Source of the DNA: Andrena cerasifolii
Taxonomy: Eukaryota; Arthropoda; Insecta; Hymenoptera; Andrenidae
Reading direction: 5' to 3'
NCBI RefSeq assembly: GCF_050908995.1
Contig: NC_135121.1
Location: 5,828,001-5,892,000 of the forward strand
Length of the DNA stretch: 64,000 bases
Position numbers and translations under genes: made by a program. Numbering within the stretch: the stretch's first letter is position 1; each line of letters opens with the position of its first letter. A model generated the notes under the pieces. It ran no database searches. It was given only the letters and a program-made list of their open reading frames with translations, and was not told where the DNA came from. Shown here piece by piece: positions 11,902 through 26,500 of this stretch.

Positions 11902-12390
11902 AAGTAATACTTTATCCTTCTGCAGTCGCAAGTCTTCGTTCTCAAGTTATGAGCAATGACAAATCAAGAGTCCGACTTCCGACGCGCGTTATTCAGATGT
12001 CAACGGCATATGGCATATGCACTCACGTACGAGAAGCACGGAGAAATGCACGTTCACGCATGTACATTGTACCGTTATCAGTAAGTGTTCTGATACTTTA
12101 AGGTTAAGGTGTCTAACGCGTATATCCGTTTGCCGTGACAATGTGTCATATGGCAAGGCTGTTAACTCCTTCCACTTTTGTCACTTCGAAGTTTAACCAC
12201 ACATGTGCACAATTTATTTGCGTAATTTCGCATAGAAATGCACGCTTGCTCGGTATACCAATAAATTGTAGATGTTCGAAAATAAGGATATAATTTTTTA
12301 AAAAGTAATTTAGAAGTTTAGCTTAAGACAGAATATTGAACACACTTTTCACTTTTACCGAAAATAAATATATGTAATGTTAAAGAAAAC

Positions 12391-12643
12391 ACTTTTTAAG
12401 TTAAACGATTTATAAAATGCACTGAAAACGAAAAAATAATTTTTTCTTGTACTACAATTTCGATGGTGTTTTCTCACTTTAAATAAAATCGAGGCGCGGG
12501 ATATTTCATAACAGAATATGAATCAATTTAATACAGCGCCACGATTTTATTTAAAGTGAGAAAACACCATCGAAATCGTAGTAAAAGAAAATAATTATTT
12601 TTTAGTTTTTAGTGCATTTTATAAATCGTTTAACTTAAAAAGT
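12391..12643. repeat. Fold-back repeat
   Basis: ACTTTTTAAGTTAAACGATT at the left has its inverted copy at the right, with arms of about 100 bp around a GC-richer loop near 12490-12540. Confidence 0.65.
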
Positions 12644-13981
12644 TTTTTATATATATTTTTTATTTTTTACTTTTTAGTGTCAGTAAAAAGTTTTATTTGT
12701 GGTTATAGGCTGATGTCAAGTCGTTTGGATTTGTGGTTATGGGTTATATTTATTGATGACTGGGTAATTTTTTAAAAACCCATCGGGTTTTTTTGCGCCA
12801 GCGTGTTCAGCATGAAATTATAATTCTTTTTATTTTTTTTTCTTTCCATTGTTGACTTTTTATATAAAAAATTGTATTTTCATCACACCCAGGCATGCTT
12901 ACAAAATGTCAAGACAACTGGAGTGGTGGAAGTGGGTGAAAATTGAGTTGCCAGATTTGAACCATACACCAAACAAACAAACAAACAAACACCAAACATA
13001 CAGAGGATCGAAGCTAATATAAATCGTTTAAAATGGGTACTCTTTCATTCGAATTATATGTACATTCATTGACTTACAACATTTTAAGATGTGCCCCATT
13101 AGCAACTTCAGCCTCGTTTATTGGGTTAGCCAGTGACACTATACATACAGTCGTGGACAAAGACTTGACCCCTGCTTCCTACATTTCAGAAGCATATGGG
13201 TAGAAGATGGACACTTCATTTTAATTTGAACAAACAATCGCTTGTTTTTTAAGTTCCATGTACTATTTTACATTATTTTTTACTTTTCCTAGCCTCGTTA
13301 GTTTTCCTCCAAGCATAGCAACATCAATCTACTACTAGAATACCTACATTTTCAACATTCTTAAATATTTCACGATATTATAAGACGCCTTCAAAATAAA
13401 ACTGTGTCAAACATAAAAGATACATTAAAAGTGTATACATTTCTCGAACACGAATTTTTCGAAAATATGTAATTATGATATAGTTTGGAAATGCAATCTT
13501 CAGTTACTTGTGTAAATAACCGTACACTTCGAACACAGTACTGTATACAGTGAAACAATTGAATAATGTCGAAAGGAGCGAATTCGTGGTGATATCGAGC
13601 AAAGGGGTGCTATTTTAGCCGAATAAGGAATCTTGGCTGGGAGTAAAGTTTACCATGGCTCGTAATACTTTCTCGGGTATGAAAGTATGAATAATGAACG
13701 TGTGCTGAATTACCCACACGACGATACGCGTGAGTCATGTTCTGTGTTTCACGCATGGGCGTAGCAACCGGTCGATGTGTCTCAGTGCCGACCATTTCGA
13801 GGCCCCTCGTGGTAAACAGATTAGTGACTACACAAACGATGTGATTTTTACCAATTTCCGAAAGAGGAATCAAGAAAACTTCGTCCTCAGGAAGAAATTA
13901 TTAACAATTAACAGTTTCACGATTTATTACGAATCACTAGGCCCTTTTGTTTCTAATAAAAATTTTTTTTAAAAAAATTAA

Positions 13982-14514
13982 AACCGACTTCAAATTAATA
14001 AAAATGCACTAAACAGTAAAAAATAATTTTTCCCTTATTTAATCTACGACTCATATTTTTTAAGTCGGCGCCTCATCATTTGCACTGTGTAAATCTGGCG
14101 TCAACTTAAAAAATATGAGAATCGTAGATTAAATATATGAAAAAATTATTTTTTACTTTTTAGTGAATTTTTATTATTTTCGCTTTTTATTAAGTCGGTT
14201 TTAATTTTTAAATTTTTTTTTTATTTTTAACTTTTTTGTTTTATATATATTGACACCACATTCTGAGGAGATATGCACGTACGTACATAAAATCATAATA
14301 ATTACGTGACAATAGTCTTTATTATTATCCATAACTGGCAAAATATTGGGCCAATATTGATTCAGTGTAGGATGGGACCACCGGAGCATCGCCCTCTTTC
14401 AAATAAAAAAAGATCATCAAAATCGGTCCATTTGCTGAGGAGTTATGCGGGGACCAACATAAAAAAAATACAAACGGGTCGAATCCATAACCTCCTCCTT
14501 TTTTGAAGTCGGTT
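13982..14514. mobile_element. AACCGACTTC-ended element
   Basis: AACCGACTTCAAA at the left and TTTTGAAGTCGGTT at the right. An inner hairpin at about 14000-14200 shares the TTTTTAGTG motif with the repeat at 12391. The end motif followed by a CCTCCTCC stretch is familiar from dispersed insect repeats; the superfamily is not certain. Confidence 0.6.
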
Positions 14515-15486
14515 AAAAACTAGGTAATAGCCGTTGACACATGTATGACACTACTGTATACCTTTATAACTTAAAGCTGCCACTCTGACGTACCATTCTA
14601 CGTATTACATGCGTCTTCTTTTAGAGCATAATATCGATGCTTTTTTACAATCGTAATCTTAATAGGCGAATATGTGGGAATGGTCATATTGATTACATAA
14701 TTGTTTGTTTACTTCTCGCTATTGGGTATATATACGTCGCATGTAAGAATGGTTACGAATTGATTCTAGATATTATTTATTCGTTAATACATAACCACAT
14801 TTTTGGTTTTATTTGCGTTAGAATAGGGTCGTGTGAAGTTCATTGGGAATAATGATAAAATAATTTTTATTGGGAGCAATGCTTCTTTACTATATAGCAA
14901 TTTTTATTTTCATTAGTATCAGAATTTAGTTGAATACGTGATTCCTGTTTTTCATTTCCTAGAAGATCGTGATTGCTTAAGAGCTGCGCGCCGCTCGCAG
15001 CGCGCTCTTTGAAACGTTGATTCTTAATGACCACCTGTAATATCTACTAAGTTTCAATGTCATGGTTTGAATTTGTGTAAGTATCAATTTATTCGTGTAA
15101 ACTCTTACGTAAGCGGAGGATTATTCGTTACGCGTGAATAAGTCACTTTGTTCGTGAATGTGAGAAAATTTATTTACATAAATCTTCTTTTTAAATGCTT
15201 ATTCGAATAATGATTAACTCGCGCCAAAGTTTATTTCAATGGAATTTTATTGCTCTAGAAGAGTCTAAAAACTATTTCTTGGTTCAGCACTACATATTGC
15301 TCCTATCAGACATTATAAAGATACCTGTTGCAATTATCCGATTGTATAAAGGTTGAATAACAAAATACTTTTTTTTAACGGTTATATATTCGTTTGGTAA
15401 TTATGTACAATCTAATCATAAATTGAAAGAAAATTTAGTTGAATATGTTTTTATCTAGATAAAAAGTTATTCGTTATTTACACATA

Positions 15487-15861
15487 CAGTGGCGGATGTA
15501 AGAAAAAAGGCCCAGGTGGCAAACGTTGAGGGGCCCATTTTTTCGGGAAAATGAAGAGGTAGTTTACTAAAAGGGGGTAAATGTACAGAAAAGTATAGAA
15601 AAAAAGTGCTTGGATAAAATTATAATTTATTTTTGAAGACAGGGCTCTAGGGGCGCTTTCTGAGCGCGGGGCCTTCTGAACGGGGGCCCATTTTTCGAGA
15701 ACTAAAGCGGTAGTTTACTGAAAACGGGCTCAGCCTAATAATACAGAAAAAAATATAGTTTGGATAAAATCATAATTTTTTTAAGGATGGGGCCCTGGTG
15801 GGGCCTTCTAGGCAGGGGCCCAGGCAGCAACCGCTCATAAGCCCCGTTAAATCCGCCACTG
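15487..15861. mobile_element. hAT MITE family A, copy 3
   Basis: CAGTGGCGGATGTAAG to TTAAATCCGCCACTG, with a perfect 8-bp duplication TACACATA at 15479-15486 and 15862-15869. Confidence 0.88.
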
Positions 15862-17395
15862 TACACATAATATCCATTATATTTATAAACCCGAAGGTTA
15901 TGTTTTAATTATTTACTCGTTATTCTTTAGAATCTATTAACTCGCGAGTTATTTAAATATTTATCTAAGGGAAACACAATTTTTTTTATGCATACTATAA
16001 TTGACAATAAAATTGTCATCAATATTTAAAATTCACTAACTTTTGAACTATCTATCTACTGTAAGCTGGGATTATTTTTGTTCTACGATTTGCGTCTTTC
16101 CCGCAGAGGACAAATTTTCAGTCTACCGAATCATTGCATAATCTTTGCCTCTTGTTTCATAACTGCCATTTAGATACCACTGGTAATTTCTTGGTCCCAA
16201 GGATTTGTGACCCCAGCATACAATAATTACATACAAGACATTTTTCTAGCTTCTGACTATATTTTGGGCGTATTCACGTATTTTTTATTCTCCTTAAAGC
16301 AGCATTGTCTCTACTCCTTACTACCAATCAGTGAACATATCCAGTTATGAGCGCCAGAAGTATTTCGCGTGAAAAGACCTTTATCGAACTTATGCAATAA
16401 ATAACAGTGTACAAAGCTCATATGGTAGTTGATGGTTGTTTTTATTTCCTTCACCCATTACACGCCGGAATTGTTTCCAAATACGAATGCATTCTTTTTT
16501 TAATGCCTTCTATTTAACATAGTACGAATCTCAAAACGAAATTATATTCTTCTACAACGAAATTAGCGGTTTTTTTTTTAAAGAAAATTGTTACAAAATA
16601 TTAGCTTCTCATAAAATATACAGGTAACATAAAACCGTCATAAAATAATTGTTTAAGACACAATACTTATAAAAGCGTCTTTATTTCAAGATTTTTAAAA
16701 TTTCAACCAGCAGATGCCAGTAATATTAGTTCAGGTTGAGAAAAACAAACTAATTATTTAGTTACATACTGCATTTACCGAGGTAATTAAAAATGATATC
16801 TCTGTTTTAACGAAACAAATTTCCTTTTCCTTCAAAACCATCCATGTTTCATACGCGATACAAAATAATCCCCGTTTTTAATTCCTTTCTTCCCTGAAGA
16901 CCTTAATTACAGAAAAAAATAGGCTCAGAAGAAAACGTATGATATCGATTTTATCCAATCCATCATTAAAACTGGGAAGTAAAAAACCATTCAAGTACTT
17001 CCCCGTACCTGCAGTAACCAGTAAATATCTCAATTTGGCTATTGCCAGAAAGGAATGCAAAGCGCCAAAGGAAAAATATCCTCAGACTTCCCAGTGCGTC
17101 GTAAGTTGGATGCAGATTCTTAAATCACAAATCACATTGGCGTAGAATACTCCCATAATTTCTGTTAACGTATGCAAATGTGTTGTTTTTCTTTAATAAT
17201 CGACGTAACGTTTTCTAGGTGAGCACAGTGGCTGCGAGCAGGTAGACGGGCAGACCTGAGGACAAAAAAAAGGAAGGAAAATAAATGTTGGTGAACACAC
17301 ACGAACGAATGTGTTACGTGCGCCGCCGGTACGCGTACGTCTCCTTATCAGTAGATAATGCGATATAGCGAATCGAGTTTAGGTGTTTTCCACGT

Positions 17396-17431
17396 TCAGT
17401 CGGTGCTACCTCGCCGCTCGAGAGAGAGAGA
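17396..17431 (+). promoter_or_regulatory. Candidate initiator and GAGA motif, tetraspanin 2
   Basis: TCAGTC at 17396-17401 fits the arthropod initiator. An AG-repeat (GAGAGAGAGAG) follows at about 17420-17431, 70 bases before the start codon. Not verified by any transcript. Confidence 0.35.
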
Positions 17432-17495
17432 AGGAGCAGTGTTGTTCCTGTAGTGCACTTGCGTGCAAGAGGATCCCCGGAGAACGTGCACCAAA

Positions 17496-17570
17496 ATGGC
17501 TGCCACACACCTGGATGTCGGCCTACGTTGCATCAAATACCTGCTCTGCGCAGTTAACGCCCTCTTCGTG
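17496..17570 (+). CDS. Tetraspanin 2 exon 1
   Basis: 25 codons, MAATHLDVGLRCIKYLL and the start of TM1. Chosen because it is the only frame before 24472 that supplies a tetraspanin N-terminus in phase 0. The donor is non-ideal, so the 3' edge may shift by one codon. Confidence 0.8.
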
Positions 17571-20500
17571 GTCTGTAGCCGCGCTTTTTCATTCTCTTCT
17601 CACCTGACTTTCACCCATTACGATTGCATCGGGTTTTATAAATACGCCTTCCACGCTGTCCGGCAACCGGGCAAACATTCGATCGCACCGATTGCGCGCA
17701 TAATAAGCCAGCTACTGTTCCTCCGTCTCACCGCAGAAACCCTGCCATCATTCGCACCTTTAATTTATTCATCGCGCTTCTATCCGCATCGACTTACCTT
17801 TCCACGACTGTTCGATCGAATGGCCCGCCACTTTTTGCGCTGTTAAATTATTCGTGGCTCGCCAGGTTTCGTCGATCGCGACTCACTTAGGAACCCCGAT
17901 CGGGCTATTGGGCCTTATCGTATCCGCTTGGTTCCTTGCTCGTTGGTTCAAGTTCCAATGGCTTTGCGCGTAACGATCGGTATATCTGTTTGGCTGGTCA
18001 TTCAGTTGCTTCCATTTATTTGCTGGCTTCGAACCTGATCTGCCTTCGAATATTTATGGGATCTTCGCTGACATCGGGTGACTGGTGCCTCGAAGAGATA
18101 ATATACATGTGATTAATTGTTATTCGAGAACAATGATTTCGTTGAGCTCTCTGAGTTCACTTTACGTTGCAAGGGGCTTGTAAAATTGATTAAACGAACA
18201 GTTTGAAGAGATAAGCTTGTCAACAAGATATAGATAAGCGAACATTTTTATTAAAAGACGAAAACAGCTGCAATTGTAAATATTAATTTACAAAAGTTGG
18301 ATATTTGAATGTTCGGATATTTTTATGCCGCTAGTATAATAATGATAAGTAACAAGTAAATATGCATTTATTTATTTAGTGCTAAATGTTCATATTTATT
18401 TGTGTATGATGAAATATATATCAAAAATACGTACGCTCGGTTTAAGTTTATACAGGGTGTTCCACGTAGCTGACAAGGAAAGATCCAGAACCCGAAAATT
18501 TAAACAATTCTGAGACTTTGTGAATCCTGATTACGACGCAATTTTTGTTCGCTGGCCAAATTCACTCTAAGGGGTGAAATTAACCCCTTAAATTTCGGCT
18601 ATTTCCCGATTTTGTGTTACAACTCGCGAACTGTAAATTACCAATTGCTAGATCTAATTAAAAGAAGTAACTTTTGTCTTGAAACTTTTTTTCTATCTCT
18701 TACAGATTGCGAGTTACAAAATAAAATCGGAAAATAGCTGAATTTTCAGGAGTTAATTTCACCCCCTTAGAGTGAATTTGGGCAGCAAACGAAAATTGCG
18801 TTGTAATCGGGAGGAAATCCCCTACATACTCACAATGTTTCAGATTTTTCTGAATTTTCGGATTCGGAACCCTCCCTTGTGAGCCGGGGCTGGGTTATAG
18901 CTTTAAAACAGTAGACAGTGAGAAAAAAAATTATTTGGCTTTAAATGGTTTTGAACAATGTATCACGTGGTGCACTTGTCTGCTTTGGAGGTGGGGCCGT
19001 TTTATAGATTTTAAAATCATCTGTATTTTTATAAATGAACTATATAATTTTTATACGCCACTCCATTTATTTTTTATTCTCTGAAAAAAAATTATTAAGA
19101 TACTTGTGTCGATAAACGATCGGTCTAAAAGATATTTTAATTGCAATTTTGCAATACAGTATTTGCAACGAAGCTTCCGCGATTCTCGTGTATAAATTAT
19201 TGAAAATACAAGAAAATGATTTATGTAAAAATTCATGCACTTGGTGGGAAACATACGATAGCAGACTTGAGTTTTCCGGGGCATTAATACCTGCAAAGAT
19301 TTCAATGTCACCTTCCTTTTCTTAAATGGGAGCACATAACCTTATCACAGTCGCTTTATTCTGCGTTTCAAGATACATTTAATAACTCTTAAGCGAAATT
19401 TGCTTTTGAATTCCTGACTTACTGTTTAACCACTGGTTCAATCTTATGGTAATTAAAACGATTGACTTAACCTCTAAAACTGTATCTATAAGTACATTAT
19501 ACATATGTATTAGGGCGGAGCGGAAAAAATAAATAAGAATTTTCAGTTGGCCTGGGTGCGGGATAGTTGTCTTTTGATTAACCAAACACAACAGTAAAAA
19601 AATTTGGAAAAATATTCATGTCTGCAGGTTTCTTTTTCTCCTAAAAATGATTATATAATCATACTATATAGGCCAAAATTTAATTTTGAATTTTAAGTTG
19701 GCCTGGGTGCAGGATAGTTGTCCAAAAAATTTGGAAAAATATTCATGTCTGCAGGTTTCTTTTTCTCCTAAAAATGATTATATAATCATACTATATGGGC
19801 AAAAATTTAAATTTGATTTTTCAAATGGCCTGGGTGCGGGATAGTTGTCCAAAAAATTTGGAAAAATATTCATGTCTGCAGGTTTCTTTTTCTCCTAAAA
19901 ATGATTATATAATCATACTATATGGGCAAAAATTTAAATTTGATTTTTCAAATGACCTGGGTGCGGGATAGTTGTCCAAAAAATTTGGAGAAATATTCAT
20001 GTCTGCAGATTCCTTTTTCTCCTAAATAATCATATAATCATAATTTTTAGGAGAATAAGGAACCTGCAGACATGAATATTTTCCAAAAATTGTTTTACCG
20101 TTGTGTTTGGTTATTCAAAAGACAACTATCTTGCACCCAGGCCAACTGAAAATTCAAATTTAAATTTTCGCCTATGGTATCGCTCCGCCCTAATATGTAT
20201 GACTCATGAAGATTGATTTTCTTATTTATTTCGTTACATTTCTTCCGAAGCGCGCAGTATAAAAATATGATTGTAATAAATATTTGCAAGCAATAATTTT
20301 GCAGAGAATACAAGTCTAGTGTTATCTCTAATAATTTAAAAAATAATTGCGTATACATACTTTAGCCAGAAATATTGAAAATAAATATTAAAGTGCACAC
20401 GGACTGTCCTGCAATTCATACTATAGCGCCCTCAATGCCCGAGTGGGAACAATTCTTTTAATTACCCAATCGATTACTTAAATACGCAAACGAGCACGCA

Positions 20501-23500
20501 CAGAGGCGTCCACGTGAACGAATAAAGGATAACGTTGTACAAAAGAAAGTCAGTTTCAAAGAATACAGTTTAGCTTGGAACGAGCTGTAGATGATAGCGC
20601 GCAAAATTTCGAGAAATCCAGTAGCGGTATTTGTCGGCGAAGTAGCCCGTCTAAAGGTGAACAACGGCTAGACGCGCAGGCACCAGATACATATATTAAT
20701 CAAGTTCCTTCGGGGGGATGAAAACGAGAACGACAAACGCGGTCGAGGCTGGCGATGACGATACTAAATGCGACGACGTCGATTTTTCCTGCTGTACGAG
20801 AGGAGAAACAGTAACGAGAATAAACCATGCTCGGCCCTGAGATTCAACAAGTTAGGTCAACCCTCGACGTGGATCACAGGTCTACGGTATTGCTCGGACA
20901 GCCAGCAGGATGGATCGATATCGGCTGCGCGAGGTCAACCCCGATGAATTATTACCGTGCAAGAGCCAAGGCTTGCAACGCTGCGAGCCATCGACACCTT
21001 GCATTTTCTTACCCCCTTCTATCCCTGCCGCTGTCATATTTACTGCTTTCGTTCCCACTGTTCTCGACGAAAATAGAGAACACATCCGAGGGAACCTAAC
21101 CTCACCTCGCGGAACAGATGCGTCAGACCGAACGAACGAATTCTCGCTCGCTCGGCTCGCTCCCCACTTCGACAGAGTTCAAGCCTGAAGGGGCATTCGT
21201 ATATGCGCGGTAGATAATTCGCCGAACGTTTCGGAATGCTCGTTTGATTTTATAAACAAATGCTGAGAATGTATAGAGAACGTTCGGCGTTTACACTAAA
21301 CGAGCACGAATTTTTTCGAAGTGGGGGCAAACGAGCGTTCGTTCGTTTGGTCTAAACGCAGCAGATGGCAGGCGTCGAGGAAAATGAATTATAGTAATTT
21401 ATGGCGCTTCTGCACATGAAAATTATGCTACGTTTCATTGCGAAGCAGTGGAAGAGCGATGTCTATTCTTGATGGGTTGTCGTTCGTATAATCAGATGGA
21501 GTAGCGACAGCAAGTTACAGAATGTTGCGCATCTTTGTTTACCCGACATGTTATTTTTAGATTTCGTAACGCTGTTGACGAATGTTTCGTAGAAAACTTT
21601 GGTACGAGGTTCAGAAGTTATTTAAGAAATAAGGGGTACGGAAATCGCCGCTAGAATTGAGAACCAGAGACCAAAATCTACATAGATCGTTATGTGTCGT
21701 AAAAATTGATGGTGACGTTTGTAATAATATGTATATAGATGGCGGGTGTAAAATAATTTCTATAGCAGGGTGTACGCACTCCATCTGGAGTGATAGGAAT
21801 TTATCAATTGATCGTAATCCTTCCCATCGCTTGCTAATGACGATTTGGAATTAACAGAACGTATTTACTGTTCCCTGCTGCGTGAGAAAATTCCCATTTT
21901 CTGTGATCCGCATTAAAGTTAGAAACCGCGGTGCCTCACAGACGTAACTGGCTCGTTTTATCAGTTTAGATAAGTCTGTAATCTCTTTGATATCGATAAG
22001 AGAATTCTACTGTCTTTTCCACGCAGATATCTCTACTGGGTGAAAAAATATAGCACTTTTCAAACAACATGGGGTCGACAACCTCTTTTAGAGGGAATTA
22101 TGGAATTAATCGTACGATTAAATAAAATCATTTAAATAAACGAGCGTTTATAATATATTTATCAATTCTTAGTAGCTAACATTACATTAATTGATTTTTT
22201 ATTCAAACTGTCAACAACGAATAATTACGTACTATATACAGTCTGTGTAACAAGAGCATGACTGCCATAAATTTGATCTGGATGTAATTACCGGGAAAAT
22301 TCATGAACGTGCAGGTAGGGGAGGCCGGGGATAATTTGGACACGGGGTAACATTGGACACTTTTACAATTGCCCCCATAGTGTCATGACTATTACAACTG
22401 TTTATTTACTTTGTGCCTAGTTTCCCTATTTATACACTACATTCCAAAAATATGCACAAACTAAACAAACAGTTGCAATAATCAGAACACTATTCCCGAT
22501 CTCCCCTACCTTGATTCTTCCCCAATGGCGTGTTGTAAATAGGTTATAGAGAAAGTCGCAGTTTCTTCCCAAGATTCGTGAGGAAACGACGTTGTAACTA
22601 TGAGGGCCGCATACGCTAAGCGATTCGAAGCCGTCTTTCTCTGTGCGCATCCGAAAGGACCTAAAATGTCACGAGAAGCGGCTGCGAAGTACATAAAGAA
22701 ACCGAAGGCGTTTGTTAACAATTGGTTAAAGCGGTTTGAGGAGACAAAAACCGTTGATGACTTGCCGGAACGTGGTGTGAAGCGTAAGACGACAGATAAG
22801 GAGGAGAAACAGATTGGGAACATGTTTTTCTCGAATACTCGATTATCTTTACAACAAGGACAGGCCAGATTAAAGAAAAAGGATTTACGGATATCCTGGC
22901 AAAGTATTCGGGGTCGTTTATTTCCTCAGAATTTAAAATACCGGAGTGTAATTAAGAAACCTCTCTTGACTGAGAACTGCGCCTGCGTCAATCACGCATC
23001 ATTACCACCGCTCCTGTAGGTGTTTCCCCCTGCATCAGCGGTAGCTTAAGCCCGCCGATCCCTGATTGGACAGCATATTAATATAAAAGCGCTGTAGACA
23101 GCAAAAGCGGAAGTAGACAGAGAAAAAAATTGTAAAAAAAGAAAGAAACAGAAATACTGATAGAAACAGACAGAAGAAGAGAGAAATACTAATAGAAAGA
23201 GATAGATAAACGTTTAGGTTATGTTATTTCCGGTTTTGCTCCAAAATGGCTGCGGTTATACCGATCACCCCCTAGAGGATCACTAAACAAGGGAACACCG
23301 CGAACCCGGACTCACCGATTGGAACGCAACTTTGTGGGTTTCATGTGGGTCCCTATCGCCCTTTAAGGGGGTGAAAACTAACCTCAAAGACAAATTGGCA
23401 CTTCCACTTTTTCGCGTATAACTCTCAAAGTACAACAGACAGAAAAAAATGTTTAAAACAAAAGTTTAATGGTGCAATAAGCGCTACAAACTTCTGTTAA

Positions 23501-26500
23501 CAAAATTTTGAACAGAGTTAAAAAAATATATATAATTGACAAAAAAACTCTTTTCAAAATTTTGTTAACAGATGTTTGTAGCGCTTATTGCACCATTAAA
23601 CGTTTGTTTGAAACATTTTTTTCTGTCGGTTGTACTTTGAGAGTCATACGCGAAAAAGTGGAAGTGCCAATTTGACTTTGAGGTTAGTTTTCACCCCCTT
23701 AAAGGGTGACAGGGCCCAAATGAAAGACACCGTTGTTCTTTGTTTGAATCACTCTAAAAACCCACAAACTTGCGTTCCAATCGGTGAGTCCGGGTTCGCG
23801 GTGTTCCCTTGTAAGTGGGTAAAATATGTATGCATCATTTACACTTTAATATAATAAACAGTTTTGAAATTATGCCGGTCACGCTCTTGTTAGACAGTCT
23901 GTACTCACGTGGCATTTGAATTTAAATCGTATTTAATTGAGATGTGAGGACGTCACTTGCCTTGAGTTGTTGTAGGTACCATTAATTAATTGTAGGGATT
24001 TAAACGTACTAAAAATTCTGTGCAAAAAACACAAAATTAACTATAGAGATAGAGAATGAAAAAATATATTTATACTAATAGATTAATTTAGTCGCTTTAT
24101 TTGAGTGAAGCTATATAGATCTTTAGTTACTCCTGTTAATAGATAATAATGAATCAAATTAAATTTTGTGTTGCACAATATTTAATAAGAGTATCTATTT
24201 GGAAATTTGATAATCCACTTAAATTCTATGAATCTGTTATCACGAAACTGCAAAATAAAAAATGTTTCTTTCACAGTGAATCTCTTACGTAAAATAAAAT
24301 TTAATGCAAAAGCAGAAAAAAAAATGAAAAAAATCATATTTTCTTTGCAACTTGTTTCTGTCTTTCCATAACTTTTATCAATTTCATGATACTTATTAAT
24401 GTAACAACTCGTGAATTTCCAAGTTGATTTATGGATCTCGGATTTTCACCCTTAACTCCTTCACATTGCAGATAACGGGAATAATGATAATATCTGTTGG
24501 GACAACTATTTTCGCAGTGAATAAAGACTTCATTCGTTCTCCTTACCTAAGCCACGTGTCTCCAGCAAGTCTTTTAATTGTTGCTGGAATTCTGGTCTTC
24601 ATGATAGCTTTCCTAGGATGTTGTGGAGCTGTAAGGGAAAGCACCTGTATGGTTCTTGTGGTAAGCACCTTGCGATTTATCTTACGATCCTTATCTGACT
24701 GATTACGTCATTATTGTTTAACATTTTATTTCAATAAACATTTTGAGCACCCTTGTGCTTATGCTCCTTATTCGGGCTGTTTACTTTAACGTTGTTTCTG
24801 CATCTCAAAAATTGAAGACTGTATCTTGTGACACTATTTATTAGAATTTCAAAAGAAAAAAGTATTATAAACTGTACTTCAGCTAGTTCCATAGAAAACA
24901 AATAAAAATAATTATATTTACAGTTTGCAGTATCCCTTTCGATAGTCCTTGTATTGGAGTTAGCTGCTGCAATTACAGCTTTCAGCCTTCAGAATGAAAT
25001 AGAAGATTTCGCAGCTGCGAACATTAAGCATACTATGCTGGATTATGGAAAAGATAATGAAACTACAGATGCCGTTGACTTTCTTCAATCCCGGGTAATA
25101 TTCAAATTCTTAGAATGCATATAAATGATTTACCCTTCGATAAAAATTAAACAGTTTTATAAAATACTCAGTGAGGCTATTAAATTAAGATTTTAAAATA
25201 TTCATTCATTAACAGTAAATGAAGAATAAAGATTTTTATCATGTGCAGCCTCTTTGAGTTCTTCCACATCGAGTGTGAACTTTTTCGCTTTCGATTGGCT
25301 AAAATTCGCACTCAGTGCGCACCAGTACGGCCGTCCGAATACGCTATTAAAAATATGGCTGTACTTCCGAATGGCCCCAGTGGCCGATCGACACGAGGTT
25401 TGAGGGAAGGGGTGGGGAGGGTGTATGGACCCTAAATCTAAAATTGTTGTTTCGGGAATTTATTAGTTTCCGAGATATTAATAAAAAACTTCTCACCCTG
25501 TCCCGGGTATTAGTATTGGTTGGGACTTAATTAGTGAGGGGGGTGCGCGGCCGCTTGCGGGCGCGTAAAGCATGGTAACGAACCGATGTGAGTTTGGAGA
25601 TTTGAATCAGCAACTTGCGAATGCGACCCATCCTACTATGTAGGGTGTTATTCTACTGATAGAATATTTGTTTTTTTACAAGCCAAAATAAGACAAAAAT
25701 ATACAATACAATTTTTTAATATCGCGCTTCGTTTTCGAGAAAATTGACTTTGAATTTCAGCTAAATACGCTTGCCTTTCCGGCGCCTGAGGAGCACGCGG
25801 AGGTAAGGGGAACGCGTCTAGCAGTTCGTAAAACAGTTTGGGGGGACGGGAGGGTCGCCGGGTAGGGGTGCCTGCACCTACGTTAAAAAAAATTAGAAAA
25901 AAAATGAACAATAATTTTTTATTAATATTTTGGAAACTAATAAATACCCGAAGCTACAATTTTAGATTTAGGGTCCACACCCCCTCCCCACTCCTCCCTC
26001 AAAACCTCATCTCGATCGGCCACTGGGGCCATTTGGAAGAATATCCAAAAATATTCATTGGGAAACATACTTGTTTATGTTTACTGCATGATACATTCTA
26101 TGTAATGAAATATTTTATATAACTGCAGCTTCATTGTTGCGGATATAACGGATACCAAGATTGGCAAGCTATTATACAAGAGACTGGAATAGAATTCCCA
26201 AAATCCTGCTGTCGTGGGGCAAGTATCAGTGAAGGTATTGCGTGCTCTCCTGATAGCGAAGAAATCATGAGCTATCCTTATGTAACTGGATGTATCAGCC
26301 GCCTTTCAGATATCGTGCACAGGAGTGCACTCTACATTGGCACTGGAGCTGTGGCCATCGCACTCATTCAGGTTTCCATATTTATCACATTTATTCTAAA
26401 CTCGCTGCAGTTCCAGAAAATTATATAACCTATTTAAAGAAATTAATACATCCACCAAAATAAAACTTACAATCTTTTTTATAGTTATAAACTGTGGATA

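Larger units (their letters stand above)
9519..17395. other. Intergenic DNA between the two tetraspanins
   Basis: About 7.9 kb, AT-rich. Repeats are listed separately (11210-11901, 12391-12643, 13982-14514, 15487-15861). A (CAAA)n run lies near 12972. I see no exon or conserved protein frame. Confidence 0.7.
17571..24471 (+). other. Tetraspanin 2 first intron (6.9 kb)
   Basis: Holds several elements listed separately (18473, 19510, 22318, 23085, 23287). Bases 20690-21190 are GC-richer, with open frames on both strands but no recognised protein. The remainder is AT-rich. Confidence 0.75.

Noticed and set aside
20827..21188. Open frames in a GC-richer island of the tetraspanin 2 intron
   Set aside because: No recognisable protein, and including it would break the phase-0 tetraspanin join.
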